Assembly (NCBI RefSeq): GCF_014174375.1
Contig: NZ_JABEQE010000001.1
Coordinates: 310,001-374,000 of the forward strand
DNA from: Gluconacetobacter asukensis
Lineage (GTDB): Bacteria > Pseudomonadota > Alphaproteobacteria > Acetobacterales > Acetobacteraceae
Length of the DNA: 64,000 nt
Reading direction: 5' to 3'
Positions 50,215-61,039 of this stretch are shown piece after piece. Positions within the stretch are counted from its first letter, which is position 1, and each line of letters begins with the position of its first letter. The translations under genes were made by a program, and so were the position numbers. Below the pieces are notes generated by a model. That model was not told where the DNA came from, did not search any database, and worked only from the letters and a program-made list of their open reading frames with translations.

Positions 50215-51231
50215 CCGCTCCATCAGCATGGTCTCGGGGCCACTGGCATAGGTGCCGGTCCAGCGCGACACCACGGGCGGGGTCGCCCGATGGACGGAAG
50301 CATGCTCGGACTGGATCAGATCATCGACCCGTTCGTCCGAAAACGGGTCCGGCTGGTCGGCATAGACATGGGAATCCCCCACGATCTGGCTGCCATCGGC
50401 GGCCCGCACCGCAATCAGGTGAATCCCCGCTGCCAGATAATCCGGCTGCTCCGCCTCCAGCCGCGTCATCAACGCCGCATGGCCCGCCAGATGGTGGTAG
50501 CCGCGATACCGCCCGACGCCGAGGTCAGACATCACCGCCGGCTGCGCGGCATCGATGCCGCCGGGCGCCAGACGCATCATCTGCAGCTTGCAGCGGGTCA
50601 GGCCGTGGGGCCGGATACGGTCGGGGAACAGCGTGTGGAAATCGTCGCCGGGGCAGACAATGGCCGCATCGGCATGGATCGTGCCCCGACTGGTCTCCAG
50701 GCGCGGAGGCGCCACGGAAAAGACGCTTGCCCCGCGCAGGAACGTCACCCCGTGCCGTTCCTCCAGCCAGCGCGCCAGACGCGGAATGGCCTCATGCGAT
50801 TCCACCCGCAATTCATGGGGTGAATAGAGCGCGCCCAGCATGGCCTCGCCGCGCAGCCCCGGCCATGCCGACAGCGCCTCGCGGCTCAGCAGCGTACAGC
50901 CCGCGCCCATCTCGTCCTGACGAAAGGCTTCCAGCACCGCCATGGTCTCCGGCCGGCGCCCCAGCACCAGCAAGCCCCGCTGATGCACCGCAATTCCGGC
51001 ATCGGGCGCGATCTCGGCCCAGATGTCGCGGCTGCGCCGCGCATGCCCCCAGGAACGGCCGCGTTCCTGCCCGCTGACGGTAATAAACCCGAAATTACGG
51101 ATCGAGGCCCCATTGGCGGCCAGGTCCCGATCAATGACGATCACGCGCCGCCCCCGGCGGGCGGCAATCAGCGCATGGGCCAGGCCGCAAATGCCAGCAC
51201 CGACAATGGCAAGGTCGTATCCGGCGGTCAT
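50116..51231 (-). CDS. TIGR03364-type FAD-dependent oxidoreductase (phosphonate-associated)
   Basis: 371-residue D-amino-acid-oxidase-like flavoprotein. N-terminal FAD-binding loop DLAIVGAGICGLAHALIAARRGRRVIVIDRD; substrate-domain segments ESHEAIPRLARWLEE and GYHHLAGHAALM; C-terminal VIVSSGTGASTSFGIAEE. This subfamily is usually encoded beside phosphonoacetaldehyde hydrolase, as here (4-bp overlap), and is thought to oxidise an aminophosphonate. The 3' end is part of the 108-bp duplication, so the current C-terminus could come from an inserted copy. Confidence 0.9.
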   Translation of the reverse strand: MTAGYDLAIVGAGICGLAHALIAARRGRRVIVIDRDLAANGASIRNFGFITVSGQERGRSWGHARRSRDIWAEIAPDAGIAVHQRGLLVLGRRPETMAVLEAFRQDEMGAGCTLLSREALSAWPGLRGEAMLGALYSPHELRVESHEAIPRLARWLEERHGVTFLRGASVFSVAPPRLETSRGTIHADAAIVCPGDDFHTLFPDRIRPHGLTRCKLQMMRLAPGGIDAAQPAVMSDLGVGRYRGYHHLAGHAALMTRLEAEQPDYLAAGIHLIAVRAADGSQIVGDSHVYADQPDPFSDERVDDLIQSEHASVHRATPPVVSRWTGTYASGPETMLMERISDSVRLVIVSSGTGASTSFGIAEETLADLWG

Positions 51232-52064
51232 GGAAAGGTCCGCAACTCGGTATCGGGCCGCTCGCCGGCCGCCAACCGCGCATCCAGCCGCTCCACCACG
51301 GCGGGCAGGTCGGCCACGCTGTCGATCACCTCATGCGCCCCGGCTTCCAGCAACACGGCGCGGGCGCGCTCGCGCCGGACGGCGAATTCATCGGGCGACA
51401 TGGCCGCGATCTGCGCCTCGGTGCAGCCGAACACATTGCCCGAGACCGCAACCCCGACGCTCCACGCCCCGGCATTCCGTCCTTCGGCAACACCGACGAT
51501 CGTGTCATCAACCTTCACCGCCCGCCAGGCCGGCCAGACATTCAGCGCGATCATGTTCCTCCACAGCATCAACGGGCCTGGACGGCCGGTTTGCGTCTCA
51601 CCGGCACAGACCAGACAATCCACCTCAACCCCCTGACTGCGGGCGACGGGCAGGATTTCCTCCATGATCTCGCGCGTGTAGCCGGTGGTCGATCCGATCC
51701 GCAGCCCGCGCCGGCGCAGTTCCGCGACACACTCCGCGGCACCCGGGATCAGCACCGCGTGGCGCGCCGCCACCGCGATGTTGCGGGGGACAAACGCCTC
51801 GTAAACCCGATCGATCACCACATCGCCCGGCGCATGGCCATACATCTCCGTCCAGGCAGCGGCGATGCGCGGCTGGTTGAGCAGGGCTGCGACATGCGGG
51901 CGCTTGGCCAGCCCCATCGGGCGCCGTGCTTCCTCGATGTCGATCGAAAGACCGAATCCGGCAAAGGTTTCGACAAACGCTGCCATGGGCGCAAACGATC
52001 CGAAATCGACCAGCGTTCCAGCCCAGTCGAAGATAACCGCCTCGATGGAAAAATGCCCCGCCAT
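51228..52064 (-). CDS. phnX: phosphonoacetaldehyde hydrolase (phosphonatase)
   Basis: 278-residue HAD-superfamily enzyme that splits phosphonoacetaldehyde to acetaldehyde and phosphate. Nucleophile Asp13 in AVIFDWAGTLVDFGSFAP; Schiff-base Lys54 in RRPMGLAKRPHV; later HAD motifs GSTTGYTREIM and VKVDDTIVGVAEGRNAG. Start at 52064, with GGAGCAGGG upstream. It starts the two-gene unit with the FAD oxidoreductase, and is divergent from the LysR gene. No phnW transaminase is in the window, so the aldehyde may come from the flavoprotein instead. Confidence 0.94.
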   Translation of the reverse strand: MAGHFSIEAVIFDWAGTLVDFGSFAPMAAFVETFAGFGLSIDIEEARRPMGLAKRPHVAALLNQPRIAAAWTEMYGHAPGDVVIDRVYEAFVPRNIAVAARHAVLIPGAAECVAELRRRGLRIGSTTGYTREIMEEILPVARSQGVEVDCLVCAGETQTGRPGPLMLWRNMIALNVWPAWRAVKVDDTIVGVAEGRNAGAWSVGVAVSGNVFGCTEAQIAAMSPDEFAVRRERARAVLLEAGAHEVIDSVADLPAVVERLDARLAAGERPDTELRTFP

Positions 52065-52168
52065 GCGCCCTGCTCCGCATTCGACACAGGCACCATAACG
52101 CGCTGGCGGACGGGCAATAAAATCGATAATAACGATCATACTATCGATTGAATTTATGGATCAGCGAC

Positions 52169-53071
52169 ATGCAATATGTGCAGTTGCGGGCGGTGCAGGC
52201 GGTCGCAACCCACGGCGGCTTCTCTGCCGCCGCCTCGGCGCTGGGGCTGACCCAGCCCGCGATCTCCGATCAGGTCCGGCGCCTGGAACAGGATTATGGC
52301 TGCGTGCTGTTCCACCGGCGCGGACGAACGGTCGAACCGACCGAATTCGGCCGCCGGCTGCTGGCCATCATCCAGCCGATCTTCGAGGCCGAGCGCCAGG
52401 CGGCAGCCCTGCTGTCCCAGGCGGCGGCACTGGAATTCGGCACCCTGTCCATGGTGTCCGACGCGCCGGACCTGGCAGTGTCCCTGATCGCGGCCTTTCG
52501 CGCACGTCACCCCAATGTCGGCATCACCCTGGCCATCTCCAACGCCGATACCTGCCTCGAGCGGCTGCATACGGCCTCGGTCGATGTCGCGGTCACGGCG
52601 GCGGCGGCGGTCGATGCGCGGCTGCACGCGCAGACCCTGCGCGCGGACACGCTGATCGCGCTGGTCCACAAACAGTCCGACCTCGCCGCTCGCAAGAGCG
52701 TATCGTTTTCCATTCTGGCCGAACGCGGCATGATCTTTCGCGAACCCCGCTCCGCCACCCAACGCCTGCTGGCGGGCGAGCTGCAACGCCACGCGATCAG
52801 TTGCACCCCCACCCTGACGGTCGACGGGCGCGAGGCGATGGTAGAAGCCGTCGCGGCCGGGCTGGGCGTGGGCGTGATCGCGGCCAGCGAATATGGCGGG
52901 CGGCGCGGCGTGCGCGTGCTGCCGATCAGCGATTGCAGCGTGCGCATGGTCATCTCCCTGCTCGCCCCGCGCGAACAGGCCGCCTCGCGCCTGATCGGCG
53001 AACTGTTCACCGTCGCGCGGACACTGGAGCGGGCTCGCGCGGCCGCTTCAGCCCCCAAGGGCGCGGGATAG
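52169..53071 (+). CDS. LysR-family transcriptional regulator (phosphonate-linked)
   Basis: 300 residues. HTH at the N-terminus ([39 protein letters not shown]) and a periplasmic-binding-protein-like effector domain. It is divergent from phnX with a 104-bp gap, the usual LysR arrangement, and probably controls the phnX unit. Start taken at the ATG 52169; no strong ribosome site. Its 3' end overlaps the converging panB by 24 bp. Confidence 0.93.
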   Translation: MQYVQLRAVQAVATHGGFSAAASALGLTQPAISDQVRRLEQDYGCVLFHRRGRTVEPTEFGRRLLAIIQPIFEAERQAAALLSQAAALEFGTLSMVSDAPDLAVSLIAAFRARHPNVGITLAISNADTCLERLHTASVDVAVTAAAAVDARLHAQTLRADTLIALVHKQSDLAARKSVSFSILAERGMIFREPRSATQRLLAGELQRHAISCTPTLTVDGREAMVEAVAAGLGVGVIAASEYGGRRGVRVLPISDCSVRMVISLLAPREQAASRLIGELFTVARTLERARAAASAPKGAG

Positions 53072-53887
53072 TTCCTCCGGGTCCATGCCACTGCTCTGCG
53101 CCGCGGTGGGAAAGGCGCCGGACCGCACATCGCCCACATAGGCCCGCAACGCCTCCTCGATCGCCGAGCCGATATCGGCATACCGCTTGGCATGGCGCGG
53201 CGACTTGCCCGGAAACAGGCCCAGCAGATCGTGCCACACCTGCACCTGCCCATCGCACCCCGCCCCGGCGCCGATGCCGATCACCGGAATGCGCAGCCGC
53301 TGCGTCACCGCCGCCGCCAGCGGCGCCGGCACCAGTTCCAGCACCAGGGCAAAGGCCCCGGCATCCTGCAACGCCAGTGCGTCCTCCACCAGCCGCCGCG
53401 CCGCCTCCGCCTGCCGCGCCTGCACCCGCAGGCCCAGCGTGTGCTGCGCCTGGGGCGTCAGGCCCAGATGGCCCATCACCGGCACGCCCAGCTCGGTCAG
53501 CCGCCGCACCGTCGGACCGATGGAGATCCCGCCTTCCAGCTTCAGCGCCTGCACCCCGGCCTCCTGCATCACCCGCCGGGCCGAGGCGATGGCGTCGCCC
53601 TCCGTCGCATAGGTCAGGAACGGCAGGTCGGCCACCACCAGCGCCCGGCTGCTGCCGCGCACCACGGCCCGCGCATGGCGGATCATGTCGTCCAGCGTGA
53701 CCGGCAGGGTGGTATCGGCCCCATGGACCACCATCCCCAGCGAATCCCCGACCAGCAGCATCGGCACTTCCGCCCGCTCGGCCAGCGCGGCAGACGGATG
53801 GTCGTAGGCCGTCAGCATGGCGATCCGCTGCCCGGATTCCTTCATGGCCTGAATGTCGAAAACGGTGATGCGCATGATACGATCCAT
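53048..53887 (-). CDS. panB: 3-methyl-2-oxobutanoate hydroxymethyltransferase
   Basis: 279 residues; makes ketopantoate from 2-ketoisovalerate and methylene-tetrahydrofolate, first step of pantothenate synthesis. Segments [51 protein letters not shown] and [25 protein letters not shown] with its metal- and substrate-binding residues are intact. Start may be 53887 or the ATG at 53875. Encoded away from panC in this window. Confidence 0.95.
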   Translation of the reverse strand: MDRIMRITVFDIQAMKESGQRIAMLTAYDHPSAALAERAEVPMLLVGDSLGMVVHGADTTLPVTLDDMIRHARAVVRGSSRALVVADLPFLTYATEGDAIASARRVMQEAGVQALKLEGGISIGPTVRRLTELGVPVMGHLGLTPQAQHTLGLRVQARQAEAARRLVEDALALQDAGAFALVLELVPAPLAAAVTQRLRIPVIGIGAGAGCDGQVQVWHDLLGLFPGKSPRHAKRYADIGSAIEEALRAYVGDVRSGAFPTAAQSSGMDPEELSRALGG

Positions 53888-53914
53888 GAAATGGCCTGGT
53901 TGATGAACAGATAA

Positions 53915-54475
53915 TCAGGAAACGGAAGAAACCGGCCGCCGCATGGCGCACCGCCGCGCCGCCGGCAGGCCATGCGCAATTTCGGCGGCCAGCACGCCCC
54001 ACAGGCGCGGCGTCAAGGCCGCATCAGGCAGGATCGTAAAACCGGTCCGCGCATAGAACGGCGCATTCCACGCCACGTCGCGAAACGTCGTCAGGGTCAC
54101 GGCCACCATGGCCTGCGCCGCGGCATGGGCAGCTGCATGCTCCAGAAACGCCCGGCCCAGCCTCCTGCCCTGATAGTCCGGCGCCACCGACATCTCCCAC
54201 ACATGCAGCACCGCCCGGCCGGCATCGGGTCCGTCGCCATCCTCCGTCGTCGCACGGGCGGTCAGGAAACCGGCAATATCCACCCCATCGGCGGCCACCC
54301 AGCAGGTCCCGGCTTCAATGGCTGCCAGATGCGCCTCCGCCGGCATCACGCCGTCATCCGCAATCCAGGCCAGATCGGGGATGGTGCGAAACAGCGCGCC
54401 CGACGCCTCTTCCACCGCCGGCAGCAAAGCGGCCTCATCCCGCCGGGCCGGCCGGATCTGCCAGTCACCACCCAT
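53915..54475 (-). CDS. GNAT-family acetyltransferase
   Basis: 186 residues. The GNAT core includes MSVAPDYQGRRLGRAFLEHAAAHA, the acetyl-CoA loop, preceded by a long N-terminal part WQIRPARRDEAALLPAVEEASGALF. C-terminal PFYARTGFTILPD is also typical. Substrate unknown. Start at 54475 with GGGAG 8 bases upstream; 54511 is an alternative ATG. Lies downstream of the regulator gene ending at 54570 on the same strand. Confidence 0.85.
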   Translation of the reverse strand: MGGDWQIRPARRDEAALLPAVEEASGALFRTIPDLAWIADDGVMPAEAHLAAIEAGTCWVAADGVDIAGFLTARATTEDGDGPDAGRAVLHVWEMSVAPDYQGRRLGRAFLEHAAAHAAAQAMVAVTLTTFRDVAWNAPFYARTGFTILPDAALTPRLWGVLAAEIAHGLPAARRCAMRRPVSSVS

Positions 54476-54569
54476 CGTCCGTTCTCCCGGTTCCGGCATC
54501 GTCCTGTTCATGACGCCGTCCATGGAACGGGCCCGCCACGCGGTCAATCCACCCAGGACCGGCACAGTC

Positions 54570-55991
54570 TCAAGGTGCCACCATGTGATAGGGCACCACC
54601 CCCCGTTCCTCGCTGCCGGCGTCGATCCCGAATCCCGTGGCAGGAATCGCCCGATGCCGGCAATCGGTGCGGATGCAGGCGCGACACCCCGGCCCGATCG
54701 GGATCACCATCCGGTCGTCCCGCAGGTCCAGCCCGGCCGAATAGACCAGTTCCGGCGCATGCGACACCGCACAGCCCAGCACGATCGCCACCAGGCGCGG
54801 CCGGTCGAAATAAGAAACCGGCGAATGCCCCACCGTCCGCGCAACGCTGATATAGACCGCATCATCGGTGGTGCGCGACATCTGGACATGCAGCTTGCCG
54901 GGCGCCGAAAAACATTCGAACACATTCCATTGCGCGCACAACCCGCCGAACCGCGCACGGCTGAAGCGCGTGGCGCTGTAGCTCTTCAGCACATTGCCGG
55001 CGATATCGGTCTTGATGAAATAGAACGGAATTCCCTCCGCCCCCGGCCGCTGCATGGTGGACAGCCGGTGGCACACCTGTTCGAAACTGACGCCGAACTG
55101 CCGCTGCAACAGGTCCAGATCATGCCGCGTCTGCCGCGCCGCCCGCCGGAAACGCTCGTACGGCAACAGCAGCGCCCCGGCGAAATAATTGCTCATCCCC
55201 ACCGTGGCCAATGCGCGCGCATCCGCGCTGCCCAGCCCCGACCGGCGCACCGGCCGGGCCAGAACCTGCCCATAATCCAGCCGCCCGATCACCTGCGCCA
55301 GCCAGAAGGCCGTACTCTCCGGCGGCACGCCCCCGGTGACCGCCAGCCGTCGCGCCCGCCGGTCGAACCGCCACATCACCCCCTGACTATCCAACGCGGC
55401 ATCGGTCACGATCCGGATATCATGCCGATCGCGCAGATAGCGCCCCAGCATTTCGGCCGGCCCGCCTTCCTCCAGCCGCGCGGATTCGTACAACCCCTCC
55501 GCCGCCCGATCGATCTCGTCGAAATAGTTCCGCTCGGCCTGCACCCAATCGCCCACCGCGTCATACGATCCGGTGCCGGGCTGCGGCGCCGGCGCAGCGG
55601 CCCCGGCCTGCCCTCTCTCCTCCCGCAATGCCCGAAAGGCGCGATACAGCGTCACGAACTGATCGCACAGCCACGGCGCGCCCCGCACCGCCTCCTGCAC
55701 CTGCCGAGGCGAGGGCATGGCGCTGAACAAAGGGTCCCCCAGGATCTCGCGCAACACCTGCATGCGCTGGATATCGCCGCTATCGCTGAACCAGGTCGGC
55801 TCGACCCCGAACAGCGTGCAAAGTTTTAACAGAATACCCGGCGTCAACGGCCGCTGATCGTTCTCGATCTGATTGAGATAACTCGCCGAAAGACCAAGCG
55901 CCGTCGCCAGCCCCTGCTGCGATTGGCCATTTTTCGCGCGCAGATCACGAATTCTCGACCCCGCGAAGATCTTTTCGCCCGCCGTCGCCAT
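54570..55991 (-). CDS. short-chain fatty acyl transcriptional regulator (ShrT/PrpR-type XRE regulator)
   Basis: 473-residue regulator: XRE HTH ([32 protein letters not shown]) at the N-terminus, an ImmA/IrrE-like middle domain, and a C-terminal domain with [19 protein letters not shown] cysteines. This architecture is the MccR/PrpR/RamB-like class that senses propionyl-CoA-type signals and controls the methylcitrate genes. It is divergent from prpD with 118 bp between. Start at 55991, preceded by GAAGGA. The cysteines may bind a cofactor or iron-sulphur cluster. Confidence 0.92.
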   Translation of the reverse strand: MATAGEKIFAGSRIRDLRAKNGQSQQGLATALGLSASYLNQIENDQRPLTPGILLKLCTLFGVEPTWFSDSGDIQRMQVLREILGDPLFSAMPSPRQVQEAVRGAPWLCDQFVTLYRAFRALREERGQAGAAAPAPQPGTGSYDAVGDWVQAERNYFDEIDRAAEGLYESARLEEGGPAEMLGRYLRDRHDIRIVTDAALDSQGVMWRFDRRARRLAVTGGVPPESTAFWLAQVIGRLDYGQVLARPVRRSGLGSADARALATVGMSNYFAGALLLPYERFRRAARQTRHDLDLLQRQFGVSFEQVCHRLSTMQRPGAEGIPFYFIKTDIAGNVLKSYSATRFSRARFGGLCAQWNVFECFSAPGKLHVQMSRTTDDAVYISVARTVGHSPVSYFDRPRLVAIVLGCAVSHAPELVYSAGLDLRDDRMVIPIGPGCRACIRTDCRHRAIPATGFGIDAGSEERGVVPYHMVAP

Positions 55992-56045
55992 CTTCGCATC
56001 CTTCGCAAAACCAGCACCGGACCGTGGCACCATTTTGCCCGGATC

Positions 56046-56071
56046 GCCATTCCCGAATGCGCGAGAATGGC
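56046..56071. promoter_or_regulatory. inverted repeat in the regulator-prpD intergenic region
   Basis: GCCATTC-N12-GAATGGC, a 7-bp perfect dyad 39 bp before the prpD start. A pair of TTCGCA repeats (55993 and 56002) lies nearer the regulator start. Either may bind the divergently encoded regulator. Confidence 0.4.
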
Positions 56072-56109
56072 AATACTCCGCAGCAAGGCCCCCAAAGAGG
56101 AACCAAGCC

Positions 56110-57636
56110 ATGCGCCAGTACGACATCACCGTCCACCCCGAGAGCGACCGTCTGCCGCGCGACGCGCAACTGGCCTGGCAGATCGCCGAAATCGCCGCCG
56201 ATCCGGTCGCCATTCTCCCCGACGTCACCGAGATGATCATCAATCGCGTGATCGACAACGCATCGGTCGCCATCGCCTCGGTCAACCGCCATACGGTGGT
56301 CAGCGCCCGCGCCGAAGCCCTGGCCCACGCCCGGCCCGGCGGCGCCACCCTGTTCGGCTGCGGGCCGGAGGTGCGCGTCCACGCCGAATGGGCGGCCTGG
56401 GCCAACGGCACGGCGGTGCGGGAACTGGATTTCCACGACACGTTCCTGGCCGCCGAATATTCCCACCCGGGCGACAATATCCCCGCCATCCTCGCCGTGG
56501 CCCAGCAATGCGGCCGCTCGGGCGCCGAGCTGGTACGCGGCATCGCCACCGGCTACGAAATCCAGATCGACCTGGTGCGCGCCATCTGCCTGCACAAGCA
56601 CAAGATCGACCATGTGGCCCATCTCGGCCCCTCGGTCGCGGCCGGCATCGGCACCCTGCTGGGCCTGCCTACCGAGACCATCTACCAGTCGATCCAGCAC
56701 GCCCTGCACGTCACCACCGCCACACGGCAGAGCCGCAAGGGCGAGATCTCATCGTGGAAGGCCTACGCCCCCGCCCATGCCGGCAAGATGGCGGTCGAGG
56801 CCGTGGACCGCGCCATGCTGGGCGAAACCTCCCCCAGCCCGATCTATGAAGGCGAAGACGGCGTGATCGCCTGGATGCTGGACGGCAAGGGCGCCCATTA
56901 CCGCGTCGCCCTGCCCGAGGCCGGCGAAGCCAAACGCGCGATCCTCGACAGCTACACCAAGGAACATTCGGCGGAATATCAAAGCCAGGCCCTGATCGAC
57001 CTCGCCTTCCGCCTCGGCGCCGACGTCCGCGCCTCCGGCCGCAACTGGGACGACGTGAAGGACATCCTGATCGAAACCAGCCACCACACCCATTACGTGA
57101 TCGGCACCGGCTCCAACGACCCGCAGAAATTCGACCCCGACGCCTCGCGCGAGACGCTGGATCACTCGATCATGTATATCGTCGCCGTCGCCCTGCAGGA
57201 CGGCGCCTGGCACCATGTCCGCTCCTACGCGCCCGCACGCGCGCGCCGCGCCGACACGGTGCGCCTGTGGCGCAAGATCCACACGGTCGAAGACCCGAAA
57301 TGGACCGCCCGCTATTACGCCGACGACCCGGCGATCAAAGCCTTCGGCGGCCGCATCACCATCACCTTCAATGACGGCACGACGCTGGACGGCGAACTGG
57401 CGGTCGCCAACGCCCACCCGCTGGGCGCCACCCCCTGGACCCGCCCCGACTATATCCGGAAATTCCGCGTCCTGACCGAAGGCATCCTCCCCCCCGCCGA
57501 AATCGAACGCTTCCTCGACGCGGCACAGTGCCTGCCCTCCCTGCGCGCGAACGAACTGCGCCAGCTCGAAATCGCCCTCCCGCCGGAGGCGCTGAAAGCA
57601 ACCGACCGAACCGGCATCTTCAATTTCCCCGCATGA
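56110..57636 (+). CDS. prpD: 2-methylcitrate dehydratase
   Basis: 508-residue MmgE/PrpD-family enzyme that dehydrates 2-methylcitrate in propionate breakdown. Characteristic segments are [48 protein letters not shown] and [15 protein letters not shown]. Length is within the normal range for PrpD. AAGAGGAA precedes the ATG. First gene of the prpDCB unit, divergent from its likely regulator. Confidence 0.95.
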   Translation: MRQYDITVHPESDRLPRDAQLAWQIAEIAADPVAILPDVTEMIINRVIDNASVAIASVNRHTVVSARAEALAHARPGGATLFGCGPEVRVHAEWAAWANGTAVRELDFHDTFLAAEYSHPGDNIPAILAVAQQCGRSGAELVRGIATGYEIQIDLVRAICLHKHKIDHVAHLGPSVAAGIGTLLGLPTETIYQSIQHALHVTTATRQSRKGEISSWKAYAPAHAGKMAVEAVDRAMLGETSPSPIYEGEDGVIAWMLDGKGAHYRVALPEAGEAKRAILDSYTKEHSAEYQSQALIDLAFRLGADVRASGRNWDDVKDILIETSHHTHYVIGTGSNDPQKFDPDASRETLDHSIMYIVAVALQDGAWHHVRSYAPARARRADTVRLWRKIHTVEDPKWTARYYADDPAIKAFGGRITITFNDGTTLDGELAVANAHPLGATPWTRPDYIRKFRVLTEGILPPAEIERFLDAAQCLPSLRANELRQLEIALPPEALKATDRTGIFNFPA

Positions 57637-57665
57637 AAGACTGACCCCGCCCGCCCCTCAACGAA

Positions 57666-57718
57666 CAGGGGTGAAGGGGACGACTGTCCCCTTCCGGGTG
57701 CAGGGCAGAGCCCTGCGA
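57666..57718. repeat. 53-bp inverted-repeat element, left copy
   Basis: Two hairpins in a row: AAGGGGAC-GACT-GTCCCCTT and GCAGGGC-A/G-GCCCTGC. The whole block is the reverse complement of 59830-59882 with one mismatch in 53. It lies between prpD and prpC, 25 bp before the prpC start. Confidence 0.92.
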
Positions 57719-57742
57719 AAAGGCACAATAAGGAGACGTGAC

Positions 57743-58903
57743 ATGACCCAAGCGTCCAAGCCCAAGAAATCCGTCGCCCTCTCCGGCATCACTGCCGGCG
57801 AAACCGCGCTCAGCTCCGTCGGCCATGCCGGCAACGAGCTGCATTATCGTGGCTATGACATCAAGGACCTGGCGAACTCCTGCGAATTCGAGGAAGTCGC
57901 CCACCTGCTGATCCACGGCCACCTGCCCGACGCCGCCGAACTGGCGGAATACAAGGAGCGACTGCGCTCGCTGCGCGGCCTGCCCGTCCGCCTGCGCCGC
58001 CTGCTGGAGGATATTCCAGCCGCCGCCCACCCGATGGACGTGATGCGCACCGGCGTCTCCGCCCTGGGCTGCATCCTGCCCGAACGCCGCGACATGAACC
58101 CGGTGGGCGCGCGCGAGATCGCGGACCGCCTGCTGGCTTCGATGGGATCGGTGCTGCTGTACTGGTATCATTTCTCGACCAACGGCAAACGCATCGATGT
58201 CAAGACCGATGACGACACCATCGGCGGCCATTTCCTGCACATGCTGCACGGCCACGCGCCCCCGCCGGAATGGGTCAGCGCCATGCATGCCTCGCTGATC
58301 CTGTACGCGGAACATGAATTCAACGCCTCGACCTTCGCCAGCCGCGTGGTGGCGGGCACGGGGTCGGACATGTATTCCGCCGTCACCGCCGGCATCGGCG
58401 CGCTGCGCGGCGCGCGCCACGGCGGCGCCAACGAGGTCGCGCTGGAAATCCAGCAGCGCTACCAGACACCCGACGAGGCCCAGGCCGACATCCTGCGCCG
58501 GCTGGAAAACCGCGAGGTCGTCATCGGCTTCGGCCACCCGGTCTACACCATCGCCGATCCGCGCAACGAAGTGATCAAGCAATGGGCGGAACGCCTGTCG
58601 GCCCGCAGCGGCGCCATGCGCCTCTACACCGTCGCCGAGCGGATCGAGCGTGTGATGGCCGAGCGGCGGAACATGTTCGCCAACCTCGACTGGTTCAGCG
58701 CCGTTTCCTACAACATGATGCGCATCCCCACCGCCATGTTCACGCCGATCTTCGTCATCGCGCGCCTGACCGGCTGGAGCGCCCACGTCATCGAACAGCG
58801 CGAGAACGGCAAGATCATCCGCCCGTCGGCCGCCTATATCGGCCCCGACAAGCGGCCCTTCACCCCCCTGCACCAACGCGGCGGACTGGAGAAAGCAGCA
58901 TGA
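57743..58903 (+). CDS. prpC: 2-methylcitrate synthase
   Basis: 386-residue citrate-synthase-fold enzyme that joins propionyl-CoA and oxaloacetate. Active-site blocks [14 protein letters not shown] (His) and [16 protein letters not shown] (His), and [15 protein letters not shown] near the C-terminus, are all present; [16 protein letters not shown] and [12 protein letters not shown] at the N-terminus fit the methylcitrate/citrate synthase II type. AGGAGA precedes the ATG. Its stop overlaps the prpB start by 4 bp. Confidence 0.95.
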   Translation: MTQASKPKKSVALSGITAGETALSSVGHAGNELHYRGYDIKDLANSCEFEEVAHLLIHGHLPDAAELAEYKERLRSLRGLPVRLRRLLEDIPAAAHPMDVMRTGVSALGCILPERRDMNPVGAREIADRLLASMGSVLLYWYHFSTNGKRIDVKTDDDTIGGHFLHMLHGHAPPPEWVSAMHASLILYAEHEFNASTFASRVVAGTGSDMYSAVTAGIGALRGARHGGANEVALEIQQRYQTPDEAQADILRRLENREVVIGFGHPVYTIADPRNEVIKQWAERLSARSGAMRLYTVAERIERVMAERRNMFANLDWFSAVSYNMMRIPTAMFTPIFVIARLTGWSAHVIEQRENGKIIRPSAAYIGPDKRPFTPLHQRGGLEKAA

Positions 58904-59820
58904 TCACCCTCACAGGCGGCGCCACCAACGGCGAGGCGGCAGGCCGGCGCTTCCGCGCCCTGCTGCAATCCCCCGATATCCTGCAACTGCCCGGCGCCCA
59001 TAACGGCCAGGCCGCGCTCCAGGCCAAGGACGCAGGCTTCAACGCGCTCTATCTCTCGGGCGCGGCCATGACGGCCAGCATGGGCCTGCCCGATCTCGGC
59101 ATCATCACCATCGACCAGGTCACGTTCTTCATCCGCCAGATCGTCAACGCCACCGGCCTCCCATTGCTGGTCGACGGCGACACCGGCTACGGCGAAGTGC
59201 TGAACGTGATGAACATGGTCCGCACCTTCGAGGATGCCGGCGCCGCCGCCGTGCATCTGGAAGACCAGATCCTGCCCAAGAAATGCGGCCACCTGAACAA
59301 CAAGAAACTCGCCACCCCGCACGACATGGCCCTGAAGGTCGGCGCCGCCCGCAAGGCCGCGCGCGATCTGGTCATCATCGCCCGCACCGACGCGGCAGCC
59401 AGCGAAGGGATCGACGGCGCCGTCGCCCGCGCCAAACTCTATATCGAAGCCGGCGCCGACGCGATCTTCCCCGAAGCCCTGACCACGGCCGACATGTTCC
59501 GCGAATTCGCCCGCCGCATGCCCGGCGTCAAGCTGCTCGCCAACATGACCGAATTCGGCCGCACCCCGTTCTTCACCGCGCAGGAATTCGAAGAGATGGG
59601 CTACCACATGGTCATCTGGCCCGTCAGCTCACTCCGCGTCGCCAACAAGGCCCAGGAAGACCTCTACACCACCCTCCGCCGCAACGGCAGCACCGAGGCC
59701 ATGCTGCCCCACATGCAAACCCGGGAATCCCTCTACCGCACATTGCGCTATCACGAATATGAGGCGCTGGATCAGTCGATCGTCGAAACCATCCTCCCCA
59801 CGATCAGCGAACCGGCCTGA
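58900..59820 (+). CDS. prpB: methylisocitrate lyase
   Basis: 306-residue isocitrate-lyase-superfamily enzyme that cleaves 2-methylisocitrate to pyruvate and succinate. Catalytic KKCGH loop at residues 127-131 (Cys129), Mg-binding [12 protein letters not shown] and [10 protein letters not shown], then [10 protein letters not shown]. Coupled to prpC by an ATGA overlap, finishing the methylcitrate cycle with prpD and prpC. No aconitase/prpF is in the window, so isomerisation relies on an enzyme elsewhere or on PrpD alone. Confidence 0.96.
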   Translation: MITLTGGATNGEAAGRRFRALLQSPDILQLPGAHNGQAALQAKDAGFNALYLSGAAMTASMGLPDLGIITIDQVTFFIRQIVNATGLPLLVDGDTGYGEVLNVMNMVRTFEDAGAAAVHLEDQILPKKCGHLNNKKLATPHDMALKVGAARKAARDLVIIARTDAAASEGIDGAVARAKLYIEAGADAIFPEALTTADMFREFARRMPGVKLLANMTEFGRTPFFTAQEFEEMGYHMVIWPVSSLRVANKAQEDLYTTLRRNGSTEAMLPHMQTRESLYRTLRYHEYEALDQSIVETILPTISEPA

Positions 59821-59829
59821 ACTGCCAGA

Positions 59830-59882
59830 TCGCAGGGCGCTGCCCTGCACCCGGAAGGGGACAGTCGTCCCCTTCACCCCTG
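59830..59882. repeat. 53-bp inverted-repeat element, right copy
   Basis: Reverse complement of 57666-57718 except for one base. It starts 10 bp after the prpB stop and could also form a transcript-end hairpin. Between the two copies lie prpC and prpB only. Confidence 0.92.
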
Positions 59883-60094
59883 ATCGTCAGGGCCGGATGG
59901 CTCTGGGAGTAAGGTACAGCCTGCTTTCAGATAGCCCATCACAATTTGAAATCGCGCACGATCACGCACAGCATAAATAATAACTCCGCACATGTATAAT
60001 TTTTTATTTTTATATATTTCGAACCTTCTCTGAAATATAAAATAATCCATCGACCCATTATGTTACACTTAGCAATCGTGGCACATTCTATTTA

Positions 60095-61039
60095 ATGCCA
60101 TACTCATTCATGCCTCTCATTCTTCTCGTCCTGAACCGCATCTCCCAGTCTGCCCAGGCATACGCTCTGTGGCACGCAATCGCTCTCCTCCGGCTGATCG
60201 GGCCCACATACGCATCGAACATGGGGGGCTTCCTGGCGCGTACGATTGGCATGAAACTCTCCGCTTCCCGCGTGGCCGATCGCAATCTGCGCGATATCAT
60301 GCCCGAACTCGGCGCTTCGCAACGCAAGAACATTATCGCTGATGTCTGGGACAATCTGGGGCGAAACGTTGCCGAACTTCCACATCTACATGCTTTCATG
60401 CGTACGACTGCCGGCCCAGGCTGGGAAATAGAAGGGGAAGAACATCTTGAAGCGTTAAGGAAAAACTATAGCCAGGCGCTTTTCTTCTCCGGCCATTTCG
60501 GCAACTGGGAAATGATTCTCCCCATCGCCGGCAGCCTTGGCGTTATCGTGTCGGGCTTTTATCGGGCAAGTTCAAACCCGGTCATCAACAAGACCATACA
60601 GGCTCTCAGGCAGCGGGCTCTCAGCGAAGAAAGCATAATGTTTGCCAAAGGCTCCCGAGGCGCGCGGCAGGCGGTCATGCATCTCCAGCAGGGAGGCTCC
60701 CTGGGCCTTCTCGTCGATCAGAAAATGAACGACGGACTGTCCATCCCGTTTCTAGGGCGAGACGCGATGACGGCACCGGCCATCGCCCAGATGGCCTTGC
60801 GATTCAACCTGCCTGTCATGCCGGTATACGTGATACGCTTGGGCCCCGGCCGCTTTCGATTGGTTTGCGAACCACCTTTGCAGGTTTGCTCTACGGGCCG
60901 ACATCATACTGACGTTGAGGCCATTTGCGTGGCCATGAACAATACGCTGGCCCGTTGGGTGCGGGAACGGCCGAACTCCTGGCTCTGGCTGCATCGGCGC
61001 TGGCCAAAGACCAAGGCAGCACTGCACGCTACTGGCTAG
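60095..61039 (+). CDS. lipid A biosynthesis lauroyl/myristoyl acyltransferase-like protein (LpxL family)
   Basis: 314-residue membrane-associated acyltransferase. The catalytic HX4E motif is in FFSGHFGNWEM, followed by GIVSGFYRASSNP-type sequence (here VIVSGFYRASSNPVINK), GARQAVMHLQQGGSLGLLVDQK, and the end RPNSWLWLHRRWPKTK. It probably adds a secondary acyl chain to lipid A. Base composition is lower in GC than the prp genes and the 150 bp upstream are strongly A+T-rich. The stop TAG is at the IS element's left end, so the last residues may be altered by the insertion. Confidence 0.87.
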   Translation: MPYSFMPLILLVLNRISQSAQAYALWHAIALLRLIGPTYASNMGGFLARTIGMKLSASRVADRNLRDIMPELGASQRKNIIADVWDNLGRNVAELPHLHAFMRTTAGPGWEIEGEEHLEALRKNYSQALFFSGHFGNWEMILPIAGSLGVIVSGFYRASSNPVINKTIQALRQRALSEESIMFAKGSRGARQAVMHLQQGGSLGLLVDQKMNDGLSIPFLGRDAMTAPAIAQMALRFNLPVMPVYVIRLGPGRFRLVCEPPLQVCSTGRHHTDVEAICVAMNNTLARWVRERPNSWLWLHRRWPKTKAALHATG

